A DNA stretch of 64,000 nt from Thermodesulfobacterium sp. TA1 (GTDB taxonomy: Bacteria; Desulfobacterota; Thermodesulfobacteria; Thermodesulfobacteriales; Thermodesulfobacteriaceae). Shown one piece after another: positions 1 to 9,336 of the stretch. The stretch is from positions 248,001 to 312,000 of the forward strand of contig NZ_CP043908.1 in NCBI RefSeq assembly GCF_008630935.1. Direction: 5' to 3'. Position numbers and translations under genes: made by a program. Numbering within the stretch: position 1 is the stretch's first letter; every line of letters begins with the position of its first letter. The notes under the pieces were generated by a model. That model was not told the origin of the DNA. It saw nothing but the letters and a program-made list of their open reading frames with translations, and ran no database searches.

Positions 1-10
1 TTTAAAAAAG

Positions 11-817
11 ATGTCTGAGATCAATATAAGAAACATTCGGTTATTTATAGCTTATGATGGGACAAATTATTTAGGATGGCAGATTCAACCTAAAGGACCT
101 ACGGTCCAAGGAGTTATTCAAGAAATTTTATCTAAAATTCTTGGTCATAAGGTAACCTTAAAGGCTTCTGGTAGAACTGATGCTGGGGTACATGCTCTTT
201 GTCAGGTTGCTCATTTTTTAACTACTTCAAATAGACCTTTAGAGGTGATTTTCAGGGCTTTAAATAGTCTTTTACCTCAAGACATTTCGGTATGGAAAAT
301 AGAGGAGGTGGATTTTAAGTTTCATGCCCAAAAACATGCCCGGAAAAAAACCTATGTTTATCAGATATATAATTATCCTGTAAGAAATCCTCTTTTAAGG
401 CTTTATTCTTGGTGGGTGCCAGAGCCTTTAAATTTAGAAGATATGAAAGCCTGCTTGCCTTTTATCATCGGAGAAAAAGATTTTGCCAGCTTTAGAAAGG
501 CTGGGACAGACATTAAGACCACGGTAAGGACTATATATCAAGCTACTTTAGAAAGAGATTCTCAAAATCCTAATTTGATCCTTTTTACGATAGAAGGTCG
601 AGGGTTTATGCGGTATATGGTGAGGAACATCGTTGGAGCCTTGGTTGAAGTAGGAAAAGGGAGGCTTACGGTAGAGGATTTTGAAAACATCCTTAAGGCC
701 AGAGATCGAAAGATAGCCCCTCCTCCAGCACCTCCACAAGGTTTGTTTTTAAAAAAGGTTGAATATCTTGACATTCAAGTTTTAGAGAGTTATCCTCCTT
801 TTGAGGTGAAAATTTAA
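11..817 (+). CDS. truA: tRNA pseudouridine(38-40) synthase TruA
   Basis: TruA isomerises uridines 38-40 in the anticodon arm of many tRNAs to pseudouridine in the cytoplasm. The 268-residue product has the usual family length and opens with the hallmark RLFIAYDGTNYLGWQ stretch. The catalytic aspartate is D57 in GRTDAGVHA, and the second conserved block RGFMRYMVRNIVGAL lies near residue 200. The start is the first ATG in the window, preceded by an A-rich AAAAAG; its promoter and any upstream partner lie outside the window. hisB follows after 19 nt on the same strand, so the two are probably co-transcribed, although their functions are unrelated. Confidence 0.96.
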   Translation: MSEINIRNIRLFIAYDGTNYLGWQIQPKGPTVQGVIQEILSKILGHKVTLKASGRTDAGVHALCQVAHFLTTSNRPLEVIFRALNSLLPQDISVWKIEEVDFKFHAQKHARKKTYVYQIYNYPVRNPLLRLYSWWVPEPLNLEDMKACLPFIIGEKDFASFRKAGTDIKTTVRTIYQATLERDSQNPNLILFTIEGRGFMRYMVRNIVGALVEVGKGRLTVEDFENILKARDRKIAPPPAPPQGLFLKKVEYLDIQVLESYPPFEVKI

Positions 818-836
818 ACAGTTTAAGGGGTTAATC

Positions 837-1421
837 ATGAAAGCGGTCGAGAAAAGACGTTATACTTTAGAAACTGAAGTAGAAATAAAGTTAGATTTAA
901 ATGGAGAGTGGTTAGAGGAAAACATTATTAACACTGGGATAGGGTTTTTAGACCATATGCTTGAGCTTTTTGCCTATCATTCAGGTATTAAGCTCCAGAT
1001 AGAAGCAAGAGGAGACCTTGAGGTAGATTATCATCATACGGTAGAAGATATAGGTATTACCTTAGGTGAGGCTTTAGAAGAGGCTTTAGAAGATAGGAGA
1101 GGTATGGCGCGTTATGGAGAAGCTACCATTCCTATGGAAGAGGCTTTAACCCAAGTAGTGATAGACCTTGCTAAAAGACCTTGTTTTATTTTTTTGGTCT
1201 CTTTTCCCACTGAAAAAATCGGAGGTTTTGATACAGAACTTATCGAGGAGTTTTTAAGGGCTTTAGCGATGAACGGAAAGTTTACCCTTCATGTAAGAAA
1301 TTTTTATGGTAAAAACTCTCATCATATTGCCGAAAGTATATTTAAAGCTTTAGCCCACGCTTTTAAGAAGGCTTTAAGTCCTGTTTCTCAAGAAGTATTT
1401 TCCACTAAGGGTATCCTCTAA
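837..1421 (+). CDS. hisB: Imidazoleglycerol-phosphate dehydratase
   Basis: HisB dehydrates imidazole-glycerol phosphate to imidazole-acetol phosphate in histidine synthesis. This is the short monofunctional form (194 aa), without the N-terminal phosphatase domain of the enterobacterial enzyme. The two metal-binding histidine motifs are visible: HHTVEDIG in the first half and HHIAESIFKALAHA near the C-terminus, with FLDHML near residue 40. The ATG follows an AAGGGG ribosome binding site. The stop codon overlaps that of the convergent cvpA gene by 4 nt. hisA lies alone about 55 kb away in this window, so the his genes are dispersed. Confidence 0.97.
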   Translation: MKAVEKRRYTLETEVEIKLDLNGEWLEENIINTGIGFLDHMLELFAYHSGIKLQIEARGDLEVDYHHTVEDIGITLGEALEEALEDRRGMARYGEATIPMEEALTQVVIDLAKRPCFIFLVSFPTEKIGGFDTELIEEFLRALAMNGKFTLHVRNFYGKNSHHIAESIFKALAHAFKKALSPVSQEVFSTKGIL

Positions 1422-1924
1422 GTTAGAAGACCTCGTTCTTTAAGAAAGCTTTTCCAGCTTTTAGGAATTAAGGGAGAAGAAATATTTATAGTCTTTTCTA
1501 CGATAGGATAGGTTAGGGCAGTTCTTAAGGTATTTTTAGAGGCTGGATAGGGTATTATCAAAACAAGATAAAAGAAGGTTATAAAAAGAGAGGCCTTAAC
1601 AAGGCCTAACAAACCTCCTAAAATCCTGTCTGCTAATGTAAGATGCATTTTTCCCAAAAGAGTTACTAAAAGGAAGCCACCTAAAACAAAGCTAAAATAG
1701 ATCATAGCGAAGGCAAGGATAAAACTTAAGACAGGAAGGACCTTAGGGTTAGTAGTGGTTAGGCTGCCAACAAAAGGTGCAATCTTTATAGAAAACCATC
1801 CTGAGTAAAGAAAGGCAACCACCATACCTAAAAGGGAAGCTATGGTTCTTACAAATCCAGATAAAAAACCTCTTATCGTAAAATAACTTAAAATAGCTAA
1901 GGCAAAATAGTCAAACCATATCAT
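1418..1924 (-). CDS. cvpA: CvpA family inner-membrane protein
   Basis: A 168-residue hydrophobic protein with about four predicted membrane segments and the family opening DYFALAILSYFTIRGFLSGF. CvpA proteins are inner-membrane proteins first described in colicin V production and linked to envelope stress; the biochemical role is not established. It is the last gene of the minus-strand operon running from the J-domain gene through cysS, starting only 1 nt after the cysS stop, which suggests translational coupling. Its TAG stop shares the tetranucleotide CTAA with the hisB TAA stop on the other strand. Confidence 0.85.
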   Translation of the reverse strand: MIWFDYFALAILSYFTIRGFLSGFVRTIASLLGMVVAFLYSGWFSIKIAPFVGSLTTTNPKVLPVLSFILAFAMIYFSFVLGGFLLVTLLGKMHLTLADRILGGLLGLVKASLFITFFYLVLIIPYPASKNTLRTALTYPIVEKTINISSPLIPKSWKSFLKERGLLT

Positions 1925-1925
1925 T

Positions 1926-3395
1926 TTATTCTAACCACCAAAAGGTTTCAGTTTTAGTATCCTTTAGAAGGATACCTTTTTCTTGTAATTCTGTTCTTAT
2001 GCGGTCTGCTTTTTCAAAATTTTTCTCCTTTCTTGCTTGTTCTCTTTCTCTTATTAGTTTCTCAACCTCTTCTAAGGTTATTCCTACTGATTTAAGTTTC
2101 CTTTCCCTTTCGTTTTTCCAAAAAGAAAGAGGGTCTGTGTAAAAAAGGCCTAACAACTTAAAAGCTTCATCTCTTAGGTTTTTAGCTATAGTTTTAACTA
2201 AAAGTTCTTCTTCTGAGGTAAGCTGTGGGGTTTTACTGACAAAATTGTAAAGTTCTCTTTCTAACCCAAATAAATAACCTAAGGCCATGGCTGTATTTAG
2301 GTCGTCTAAGAGTGCGGAGAAAAATTTGTTTTTGAACTCTTGATAAGCTTTTTCTAAGCGTCTAGCTTTTTCTGAAAGAAGGCCTTCTTTTAAGCTTTGG
2401 GCTTTTTCAGCCCAGTATAAGGTTTCATAAAATCCATAGACTGCCTTTTCCATATTCTTAAGGCTTTCTTCAGAATAGTCTAAAGGACTTCGGTAATGCA
2501 TAGAAAGAAGGAAGGTTTTGATCACCTCAGGATGGAAACGTTCGAAAAGCCAATCCATCGTTACAAAATTCCCCAAACTTTTAGACATTTTTTCTCCGTT
2601 AATGGTTATCAACCCGTGATGGACGAAGTACCTAACAAAAGGTTTTCCGGTAGTTCCTTCGCTTTGTGCTATTTCGTTTTCATGATGAGGAAAGATAAGG
2701 TCAAGTCCACCTCCATGGAGGTCTATCGTTTCTCCTAAGTATTTTAGGGCCATTGCAGAACACTCTATATGCCATCCAGGACGTCCTAATCCCCAAGGAC
2801 TTTCCCAAAAAGGTTCTCCTGGTTTAGCTGCCTTCCATAAAGCAAAGTCTAAAGGATGTTCCTTTTTTTCTGAAACCTCAATCCTTACTCCGGCAAGCAG
2901 TTCGTCGATTTTCCTTCCTGAAAGTTTTCCATAATAAGGAAATTTTTCTACTCTAAAATAGACATCCCCATTGCTCTGATAAGCCAGACCTTTTTCTATC
3001 AATCTTTGGATAAGATAAATGATTTCTGGAATATGTTCTGAAGCTTTAGGGGTATAGGTGGGTTTTAATAGGTTTAAGCTTTCTATTGCTTTCTCATACT
3101 CTTTTACATATTTTTCTACTAAGTCTTTCCAGAAGATCCCTTCCCGATTAGAGCGGTTGATAATTTTATCATCTATATCGGTAATGTTTCTTACATAGAT
3201 TACCTCATAACCCAAGGCTTCTAATACTCGATAAAGAACATCAAAAACCACCGCAGACCTTATATGTCCTAAATGAGGTGAATCATAGGCGGTGATACCG
3301 CATACATACATCGTAACCTTAGGTGGGTTTAAGGGGACAAATTCTTCTAATTTTTTGGTAAGGGTGTTATAAAGTTTTAAAGTAGGTTTTTCCAT
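1926..3395 (-). CDS. cysS: Cysteine--tRNA ligase
   Basis: Class I aminoacyl-tRNA synthetase charging tRNA-Cys. Seen: the HIGH-type motif HLGH in CGITAYDSPHLGHIRS, whose cysteine is a zinc ligand; the other zinc-ligand regions WHIECSAMALKYLG and FPHHENEIAQSE; and the KMSKS loop in GEKMSKSLGN. The C-terminal helical anticodon-binding region is full length. An upstream in-frame start exists at 3434, but the ATG at 3395 (MEKPTLKLYNT, 489 aa) fits the family start and follows GGGAG. It sits 1 nt after the stop of the CooC-like gene. Confidence 0.97.
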   Translation of the reverse strand: MEKPTLKLYNTLTKKLEEFVPLNPPKVTMYVCGITAYDSPHLGHIRSAVVFDVLYRVLEALGYEVIYVRNITDIDDKIINRSNREGIFWKDLVEKYVKEYEKAIESLNLLKPTYTPKASEHIPEIIYLIQRLIEKGLAYQSNGDVYFRVEKFPYYGKLSGRKIDELLAGVRIEVSEKKEHPLDFALWKAAKPGEPFWESPWGLGRPGWHIECSAMALKYLGETIDLHGGGLDLIFPHHENEIAQSEGTTGKPFVRYFVHHGLITINGEKMSKSLGNFVTMDWLFERFHPEVIKTFLLSMHYRSPLDYSEESLKNMEKAVYGFYETLYWAEKAQSLKEGLLSEKARRLEKAYQEFKNKFFSALLDDLNTAMALGYLFGLERELYNFVSKTPQLTSEEELLVKTIAKNLRDEAFKLLGLFYTDPLSFWKNERERKLKSVGITLEEVEKLIREREQARKEKNFEKADRIRTELQEKGILLKDTKTETFWWLE

Positions 3396-3396
3396 C

Positions 3397-4155
3397 TCAA
3401 TTCTCCCAAAGTTTATCAAAGATTTGGTAGGCATAGGTTTTAAAATCAGAATCCCATTTAAAAACAGGAAAAGTTTTTAGTTCATACTCAAGCAGGTCTT
3501 GTTCTTCTGGTAAAAATCCCAAAAGGTTTAGATTTTTAGCTTTTGTGGTTTTTTTTACCAAATCTATAAACTTATCTTCTAAACTGGTTGGAGCTTTATT
3601 TACCAACAACCAAGATTTTTTCACCTCAACCTTTAAAGCTTTTACTAATTCCCAAATCCTTTCTGCGGTAACTATCCCTCGGGGATTAGGGTCAGATACG
3701 ATAATAAGATGGTCCATCTGAGTAAGATTTAATCGAGAAATATGTTCCATACCTGCTTCGTTATCGATAATCACATAAGGATAGTTTTGGAATAATCTAG
3801 TTAAAGCCTGAGAAAGAAAAGAATGGATAGGACAATAACAGCCTGCAGTTTCAGGATAACCCATCACCAATAAGTCAAAACCTTCTTTTTCTACTAAAAT
3901 TTCGTTTACTTTTATCTCTACAAATTCATATCGTGACATGAAATCAGGTACCTTTTGGGCAAGGACTTCTTCTCTTATTTCGCTTAAGGTTTTAACTTCT
4001 TTAATCCCTAAAAGTTCGTTAAGGTTATAGTTAGGGTCTGCGTCTACGGCTAAAATAGGTGTGTATTGTTTTTCTATCAAATAGTTTATTAACAAAGCAC
4101 TTACCGTAGTTTTCCCTGTTCCACCTTTACCTACTAAGGAAATTTTGACAGACAT
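3397..4155 (-). CDS. cooC: CooC-like nickel-insertion P-loop ATPase
   Basis: A 252-residue MinD/ParA-superfamily ATPase with a deviant Walker A box GKGGTGKTT near residue 10 and a DADPN segment near 38. The AGCYCPIHSFL segment carries the CxC metal-binding motif typical of CooC. CooC proteins help load nickel into carbon monoxide dehydrogenase, and related proteins serve other metalloenzymes. No CODH gene is in this window; the gene sits tightly between cimA (1 nt gap upstream) and cysS. Family assignment is good, but the metal client is unknown and the symbol is provisional. Confidence 0.8.
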   Translation of the reverse strand: MSVKISLVGKGGTGKTTVSALLINYLIEKQYTPILAVDADPNYNLNELLGIKEVKTLSEIREEVLAQKVPDFMSRYEFVEIKVNEILVEKEGFDLLVMGYPETAGCYCPIHSFLSQALTRLFQNYPYVIIDNEAGMEHISRLNLTQMDHLIIVSDPNPRGIVTAERIWELVKALKVEVKKSWLLVNKAPTSLEDKFIDLVKKTTKAKNLNLLGFLPEEQDLLEYELKTFPVFKWDSDFKTYAYQIFDKLWEN

Positions 4156-4156
4156 G

Positions 4157-5743
4157 TTATTTTTTTCTTTTATCTAAGAAAAGTTTATAGGTATAGGAAT
4201 CTATCAAAGCTTGGCAGCTTGCTTCTAAAATATCTGTTGACACTCCTACAGTGCCCCATTTTCTATCTTTGCTTTTAGAAAGGATAAAAACCCTTACTTT
4301 AGAAGAGGTACCTGGAAGCCCTGGCAATACCCTTACTTTATAGTCTTCGAGCTCCATTTCTTTGATTTGAGGATAAAATCTTTCTAAAGCCTTTCTCAAG
4401 GCATTGTCTAAGGCATTAACCGGACCATTACCTAAGGCTGCGGTGTGTTCTACTTCTCCAACTCCTGGAGGTACCCTTACAATAACCGTAGCTTCAGATT
4501 GAGCTCCTTCTTTGTTAGATTTAAAATCAAACACCTTGTAGCTTAAAAGCTCAAAATATTGTTTAGGTTCACCCATCAGACGATAGATTAAAAGTTCTAA
4601 GCTTGCCTCTGCAGCCTCAAACTCAAACCCTTCTGCTTCAAGCTTCTTGATTTCCTCAACTATCTTGCTTAAAAGTGGGCTATCTAATTCTAAATCGATG
4701 CCTAATTCTTTAGCTTTATATATGATGTTGCTTTTTCCTGAAAGTTCTGAAACTAAAACCCTTCTGGTATTACCTACTAAGACTGGGTCTATATGTTCAT
4801 AGGTAGACGGAGATTTTAGCACTGCAGAAACATGGACCCCTCCTTTATGAGCAAAGGCAGAGCGACCTACAAAAGGAAGCCTGGAAGGATGAGAAAGATT
4901 AGCCATTTCAAAAACATATTTTGAGACCTCGGTAAGTTTATAAAGCACCTCAGCAGAGCTACAGGTATAACCCATTTTAAGGACTAAGTTAGGTATGATA
5001 GAACAGAGATTAGCGTTGCCACACCTTTCTCCTATCCCGTTTATCGTGCCTTGAACCTGGGTAGCCCCTAATCTTACCGCTTCTAAACTGTTGGCTACGG
5101 CACATTCAGAATCATTATGGGCATGTATTCCAAAAACTAAATTTTCTCCCAGCTCTTCTTTTACTTTTTTAATGATTTCTGCAAGCTCATAAGGTAAGGT
5201 GCCACCGTTGGTGTCACAGAGGATCAAACAATCTGCCCCGGCTTCTTTGGCTTTTTTAAGGGTAGCTAAGGCATACTGAGGGTCTGCTTTAAACCCATCA
5301 AAGAAATGTTCTGCATCGTAAAAAACCTTTTCTACATGAGGCTTTAAATATCGGATAGAATTGGCAATAAGTTCTAAATTTTGTTCTAAAGAAATTTTAA
5401 GAGCCTCTTTTACGTGGATGGTCCAGGATTTACCAAAGATGGTAACCACAGGCACTTTAACCTGTAAAAGCTGTTTGAATATCTCATCTGTTTCAGGAGA
5501 TTTTTTAGGATGATAGGTGCTTCCAAAAGCAACTATTTTGGCATGTTTAAGATGGTAGTCTTTTATTTCCTTAAAAAATTGAAAATCTTTAGGGTTAGAA
5601 CCAGGCCATCCGCCTTCGATGTAATCTATTTTAAACTCATCCAGTTTAAGAACTATTCTTATTTTATCTTCTAAAGAAAAATTAATCTCTTCAGCTTGAC
5701 TACCATCTCTTAAGGTGGTATCGTATATTTCAATCCTTTTCAT
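4157..5743 (-). CDS. cimA: (R)-citramalate synthase
   Basis: CimA condenses pyruvate and acetyl-CoA to citramalate, the threonine-independent entry to isoleucine. The 528-residue protein has the HMGL-like TIM barrel: IYDTTLRDGSQ at the N-terminus, the EGGWPGSNPKD signature that distinguishes CimA from 2-isopropylmalate synthase, and the metal-binding GIHAHNDSECAVANS. A C-terminal LeuA-type allosteric domain spans roughly residues 390-525, suggesting feedback control. It lies between aspartate kinase (5 nt upstream) and the CooC-like gene, so the operon pairs the aspartate family with isoleucine synthesis. LeuA is the alternative, but the signature favours CimA. Confidence 0.93.
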   Translation of the reverse strand: MKRIEIYDTTLRDGSQAEEINFSLEDKIRIVLKLDEFKIDYIEGGWPGSNPKDFQFFKEIKDYHLKHAKIVAFGSTYHPKKSPETDEIFKQLLQVKVPVVTIFGKSWTIHVKEALKISLEQNLELIANSIRYLKPHVEKVFYDAEHFFDGFKADPQYALATLKKAKEAGADCLILCDTNGGTLPYELAEIIKKVKEELGENLVFGIHAHNDSECAVANSLEAVRLGATQVQGTINGIGERCGNANLCSIIPNLVLKMGYTCSSAEVLYKLTEVSKYVFEMANLSHPSRLPFVGRSAFAHKGGVHVSAVLKSPSTYEHIDPVLVGNTRRVLVSELSGKSNIIYKAKELGIDLELDSPLLSKIVEEIKKLEAEGFEFEAAEASLELLIYRLMGEPKQYFELLSYKVFDFKSNKEGAQSEATVIVRVPPGVGEVEHTAALGNGPVNALDNALRKALERFYPQIKEMELEDYKVRVLPGLPGTSSKVRVFILSKSKDRKWGTVGVSTDILEASCQALIDSYTYKLFLDKRKK

Positions 5744-5748
5744 AACTC

Positions 5749-7011
5749 TTAGTTAGCTTTTTTAGTCTTTTTTCGAGTAGTTTTTTCCTCTTTTATAACT
5801 TCTTGGTCTAAATTAAAAGCCTCGTGCAAAGCCCTTACAGCAAGTTCGGTATACTTTTCGTCTATTACACAGGAAATTTTGATTTCAGAGGTAGATATCA
5901 TCATAATGTTAATCCCATGTTTAGCCAAGGTTTCAAACATTTTGGTAGCCACCCCTGAATGAGTACGCATCCCAGCTCCTACGATCGATACCTTAGCAAT
6001 CTTATCGTCTCCTTCCACCCTTTCGGCCTTAAGTTTTTTGGCTACTTCTTTTATTATTTCCATAGCTTGAGTGTAATCTGTTCTGGGGACAGTGAAGGTT
6101 ATGTCTGCTTTATTATCAGGATGAACCGTTTGGATGATCATGTCCACTATAATGCCTTTTTCCCCTATAGGACCAAAAATTTGGGCAGCAATACCTGGTT
6201 TATCTGGAACCCCATAGATGCTAATACGAGCTTCATTTCTACTATAAGTTATACCTGAAACTACTACCTTTTCCATCTCTTCATCCTCCTCGGTTATTAA
6301 GGTTCCCTCTGTTTCGGTAAAACTTGATTTTACTACTAAATTTACTTTATAGATCATCGCTAATTCTACAGAACGCATCTCTAAAACCTTAGCCCCACTG
6401 CTTGCCATTTCAAGCATCTCTTCATAAGAAATCTTTTTAAGCTTTCGTGCGTTGCTTACGATCCTCGGGTCAGCGGTGTATACCCCTTCAACATCGGTAT
6501 AAATTTCACAGAGGTCAGCTTTAAGAGCAGCTGCTAAAGCTACCGCCGTAGTGTCAGAACCACCCCTTCCAAGGGTGGTAATGTCCCCGTCTTCTGTAAC
6601 CCCTTGAAAACCTGCTACCACTACTATTTTCCCTTGGTTAAGCTCTTTTTTTATTTTGTCTACTTTAATGTCTTTTATTTTAGCTTTAGTAAAAAGATTA
6701 GTAGTATAGATAGGTATTTGATATCCTAAAAAAGCCACCGCATCATAGCCCATGCTTTGAAGGGTTATGGCTAAAAGGGCAGAAGTAACTTGTTCTCCTG
6801 TGGAAACTAAAAGGTCTAATTCTCTTAAAGGAGGATTAGGAGTAATTTCTTTGGCCAAATTAATCAACCTGTCTGTTTCTCCTGCCATCGCTGAAACCAC
6901 TACAACTAAGTCGTGTCCTTCGTTCTTATACTTAATCACCCGTTCTGCTACCTTTCTAATTCTTTCTAAATTAGCTACTGAAGTTCCGCCATATTTTTGA
7001 ACTATTAACAT
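5749..7011 (-). CDS. lysC: Aspartate kinase
   Basis: Phosphorylates aspartate, the first step to lysine, threonine, methionine and diaminopimelate. The 420-residue monofunctional enzyme starts with the substrate-binding VQKYGGTSV. It contains the amino-acid-kinase core ([16 protein letters not shown]) and two C-terminal ACT domains (around [17 protein letters not shown] and [15 protein letters not shown]), which normally mediate feedback inhibition. The ATG at 7011 is chosen over the upstream in-frame start at 7050 because AGGAGG lies 7 nt before it and MLIVQKYGG is the family start. The J-domain gene ends 4 nt upstream. Confidence 0.96.
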   Translation of the reverse strand: MLIVQKYGGTSVANLERIRKVAERVIKYKNEGHDLVVVVSAMAGETDRLINLAKEITPNPPLRELDLLVSTGEQVTSALLAITLQSMGYDAVAFLGYQIPIYTTNLFTKAKIKDIKVDKIKKELNQGKIVVVAGFQGVTEDGDITTLGRGGSDTTAVALAAALKADLCEIYTDVEGVYTADPRIVSNARKLKKISYEEMLEMASSGAKVLEMRSVELAMIYKVNLVVKSSFTETEGTLITEEDEEMEKVVVSGITYSRNEARISIYGVPDKPGIAAQIFGPIGEKGIIVDMIIQTVHPDNKADITFTVPRTDYTQAMEIIKEVAKKLKAERVEGDDKIAKVSIVGAGMRTHSGVATKMFETLAKHGINIMMISTSEIKISCVIDEKYTELAVRALHEAFNLDQEVIKEEKTTRKKTKKAN

Positions 7012-7015
7012 TCTT

Positions 7016-7312
7016 TTACCTCCTTTTACCCCAGATAGGGTCATCTCCAAAATGGTTCAACCACCAATCCTCCGGATTAGTTATATTATCATTAGGTTCC
7101 AAATTTATCAAGTAATTATCACAATACTCCATCAGCAAGGCGTAAGCTTCGTTGATTTTTTTTATCGTTGCATCGTCTCCGCCTAAATCAGGATGGTGTT
7201 TTTTTGCCAATCTATGATAAGCTTCTTTAATCTCTTTTCTGGTGGTCCTTTTAGGTAAGTTTAAAACCTTTCTTGCCTCTTCAAGCCTTTCCCACTTTTT
7301 TCCCCAGTCCAT
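7016..7312 (-). CDS. Small J-domain protein
   Basis: A 98-residue protein that is little more than a J domain: helix [15 protein letters not shown], the HPD tripeptide in [10 protein letters not shown], and helix [21 protein letters not shown] domains stimulate Hsp70 ATPase activity; the client here is unknown. An in-frame TTG at 7351 would extend it, but the ATG at 7312 directly precedes the conserved part. There is no clear Shine-Dalgarno; a TTGCTT-16-TAATAT promoter-like pair ends a few nt before the ATG, so the message may be nearly leaderless. It is the first gene of the operon with aspartate kinase. Confidence 0.85.
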   Translation of the reverse strand: MDWGKKWERLEEARKVLNLPKRTTRKEIKEAYHRLAKKHHPDLGGDDATIKKINEAYALLMEYCDNYLINLEPNDNITNPEDWWLNHFGDDPIWGKRR

Positions 7313-7360
7313 ACTAAATATTAATATTAAATAGATTTTGTTTTTAAGCAAGAGAAAAAA

Positions 7361-8563
7361 CTAAAATAAATTTAAAATTATTAATCCTGCCAAAATAGAT
7401 AACACAGTTAAAGGAAGTCCAATTTTTAGATATTCTAAAAACCCAATTTTTACCTTAGAAGAAGCTCCTTCTATAACAATAATATTGGCAATAGAACCAA
7501 GGATGGTTAAGTTTCCTGCAAAGGTAGAAGCCATCGCCAGATAAAGCCAAGCCTTTTCTGTGTTAAACCAATTAGTAATAAGAGGTTTAAAAATCAACAC
7601 TGCCGGAACATTGCTTACGATGTTTGATAATAAAACACAAGAAAACACCAATGATAAAGGTGTGGTGACCAATAGACGAAATCGATCTATAAGTTCATTA
7701 AAAAGTACCGACTTTTCGAATCCTTTTATCACGATAAAAAGTCCTATAAAAAGGATTAAAAGCCTAAAATCTATAAAGTTATATACCTTTTCAGGCTTTA
7801 TCCTTCTGGTAATAAGTAAGAACGAACCCATACCAATAGAAACTATTTCCATCGGGGCATTTAAAAAGAAAAGAACCATCGTTAGTATAGCTATCAAAGA
7901 AGATTTTATTACCAACGGCTTATTATATCTATATCTTATTTCCGGGATTTTATTTAAGGGAAAGTTTAAATCTTTTCTATAAAACCAGTGTAGTAAAAGG
8001 GCACAAATAAGAAGTCCTGTTAAGGCTACCGGAAATAGTTTGATAAAAAAAGTGCTATAAGGTATTTTTGAAGTAGCTCCGATAATGATGTTCTGCGGAT
8101 TACCTGTGATGGTAGCCACACTGCCAATGTTAGCTGACATACAAAGGGCTAAAAGATAGGGTTTAGGGTTTAGTTTTATCCTTCTGGTTAAATCTAAGAT
8201 AAAAGGGGTAAAGATTAAACAAACCGTATCGTTTATAAAAAAGGCAGATAAAATCCCAGAAACAAAGACAATAAGATAAAGAAGAACTAAAGGACTTTGT
8301 ATCCTTTGGACTAAAAATTTGAGGATAAGGTTAAAAAAGCCTGATAATCTTAAATTAGCGATTAAAATCATCATACCGAAAAGGATTAAGATGGTCTTAT
8401 AGTCTATGGCTTCATAAGCCTCGTAAACCGATAAAACATCAAAAATTACCATGCAGGAAGCACCGATGATGGCTGCACCTGTGCGGTCAATCCTAAACAA
8501 AGGGGGTTGCCCTATAGCCATAAGAAGATAGGTAAACACAAAGATTAAAAAAGCAACATCCAT
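7361..8563 (-). CDS. ArsB/CitMHS-type (ion transporter superfamily) permease
   Basis: A 400-residue polytopic membrane protein, about ten to twelve hydrophobic segments, of the ion-transporter superfamily (citrate/ArsB/NhaD/DASS-like). The motif SVATITGNPQNIIIGA near residue 150 and a second repeat-like FAGNLTILGSIANIIV near 355 are the paired hairpin-tip signatures of these elevator transporters. Substrate cannot be read from sequence: dicarboxylate, arsenite, sulfate or Na+/H+ exchange are all known in relatives. It has its own promoter (8601-8628) and a weak AGGA ribosome binding site, and is transcribed toward the J-domain gene. Confidence 0.8.
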   Translation of the reverse strand: MDVAFLIFVFTYLLMAIGQPPLFRIDRTGAAIIGASCMVIFDVLSVYEAYEAIDYKTILILFGMMILIANLRLSGFFNLILKFLVQRIQSPLVLLYLIVFVSGILSAFFINDTVCLIFTPFILDLTRRIKLNPKPYLLALCMSANIGSVATITGNPQNIIIGATSKIPYSTFFIKLFPVALTGLLICALLLHWFYRKDLNFPLNKIPEIRYRYNKPLVIKSSLIAILTMVLFFLNAPMEIVSIGMGSFLLITRRIKPEKVYNFIDFRLLILFIGLFIVIKGFEKSVLFNELIDRFRLLVTTPLSLVFSCVLLSNIVSNVPAVLIFKPLITNWFNTEKAWLYLAMASTFAGNLTILGSIANIIVIEGASSKVKIGFLEYLKIGLPLTVLSILAGLIILNLF

Positions 8564-8600
8564 AGGCTCATATCCTGAAAATTCTAAAAATAGATTTTTA

Positions 8601-8628
8601 ATTATATTTCTCCCTTATGTCTTTTCAA
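8601..8628 (-). promoter_or_regulatory. Promoter of the permease gene
   Basis: Reading the minus strand, TTGAAA (8628-8623) and TATAAT (8606-8601) are separated by 16 nt, a near-consensus sigma70 promoter about 40 nt upstream of the permease ATG at 8563. The spacer contains a purine-rich GGGAGAAA. The remaining sequence between here and 8780 is AT-rich with no further gene that I can see. Confidence 0.65.
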
Positions 8629-8779
8629 TAAATTGTTTAGATATTTAAACGTTTCTGATTTTTAAATCAACCTTGTCAAAATTAAGAAGTGATAAAACCT
8701 TTAGAATAAACCCCTTTTTAGAAACTATTTTTAAGTGAATTAATTTACAAAGGGTGATAAGTTGTTTCTATTTAAAAGG

Positions 8780-9334
8780 CTATTTTAAAAATTCACTTTC
8801 TCTAAAGACTTCAGCAGTAAAAAGATAGAACTCAACGTCCTTATCTTTATAACAATCCGGCTTAAGACCTGCTTTAAGGCAAACATGCTCTAAAAAGGTT
8901 TTTTTATCCCAGCCATACTCTACAGGCACTTGAGGAAGTAGAACTCCACGATGAAAATCTTTAACCAAATATATTCCGTGTTTACCCACCTCTATCTCTT
9001 CTATCGTCCCTTTTTTTAAAGGGGAAAGCACAGAAATTTCTATTTCTACTAAAGGAAGCTCGTCTTTAGACAAAGGAGGAAACCTTGGGTCTTTAAAAGC
9101 TGCAGAAATAGCCATTTCTTGAATCACTTGATAAAGAGGATACCAAGGTTCTATAATTCCTATACAGCCCCTAAGATGCCTGTCCTTAAGCAAGGTAACA
9201 AAAGCCCCACTCTTTTGTCTAAGAGCGGGGTACCCTTCTGGAGGTTCTATCAGCTCATGAATTCCTTCAAAATAGTTTTCTAAAGTCTTTCTTGCTAATT
9301 TTAGGCAATAAATTTTTTCTTGGACGGTAAGCAT
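8780..9334 (-). CDS. AMMECR1 family protein
   Basis: A 184-residue AMMECR1-domain protein. The family signature LRGCIGIIEP lies around residue 55, followed by AISAAFKDPRFPPLS and VEIEISVLSPL, and later GVLLPQVPVEYGWD. AMMECR1 proteins form part of the AmmeMemoRadiSam system with a Memo-like protein and a radical SAM enzyme; the reaction is not established. Neither partner is adjacent here. The gene follows the DsbC-like lipoprotein by 2 nt and ends the speE operon. Confidence 0.9.
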   Translation of the reverse strand: MLTVQEKIYCLKLARKTLENYFEGIHELIEPPEGYPALRQKSGAFVTLLKDRHLRGCIGIIEPWYPLYQVIQEMAISAAFKDPRFPPLSKDELPLVEIEISVLSPLKKGTIEEIEVGKHGIYLVKDFHRGVLLPQVPVEYGWDKKTFLEHVCLKAGLKPDCYKDKDVEFYLFTAEVFRESEFLK

Positions 9335-9336
9335 GA

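Noticed and set aside
548-774. Short minus-strand frames inside truA, and similar frames elsewhere opposite ribosomal and housekeeping genes.
   Set aside because: They have no ribosome binding sites or recognisable motifs and lie wholly within well-supported genes on the other strand.
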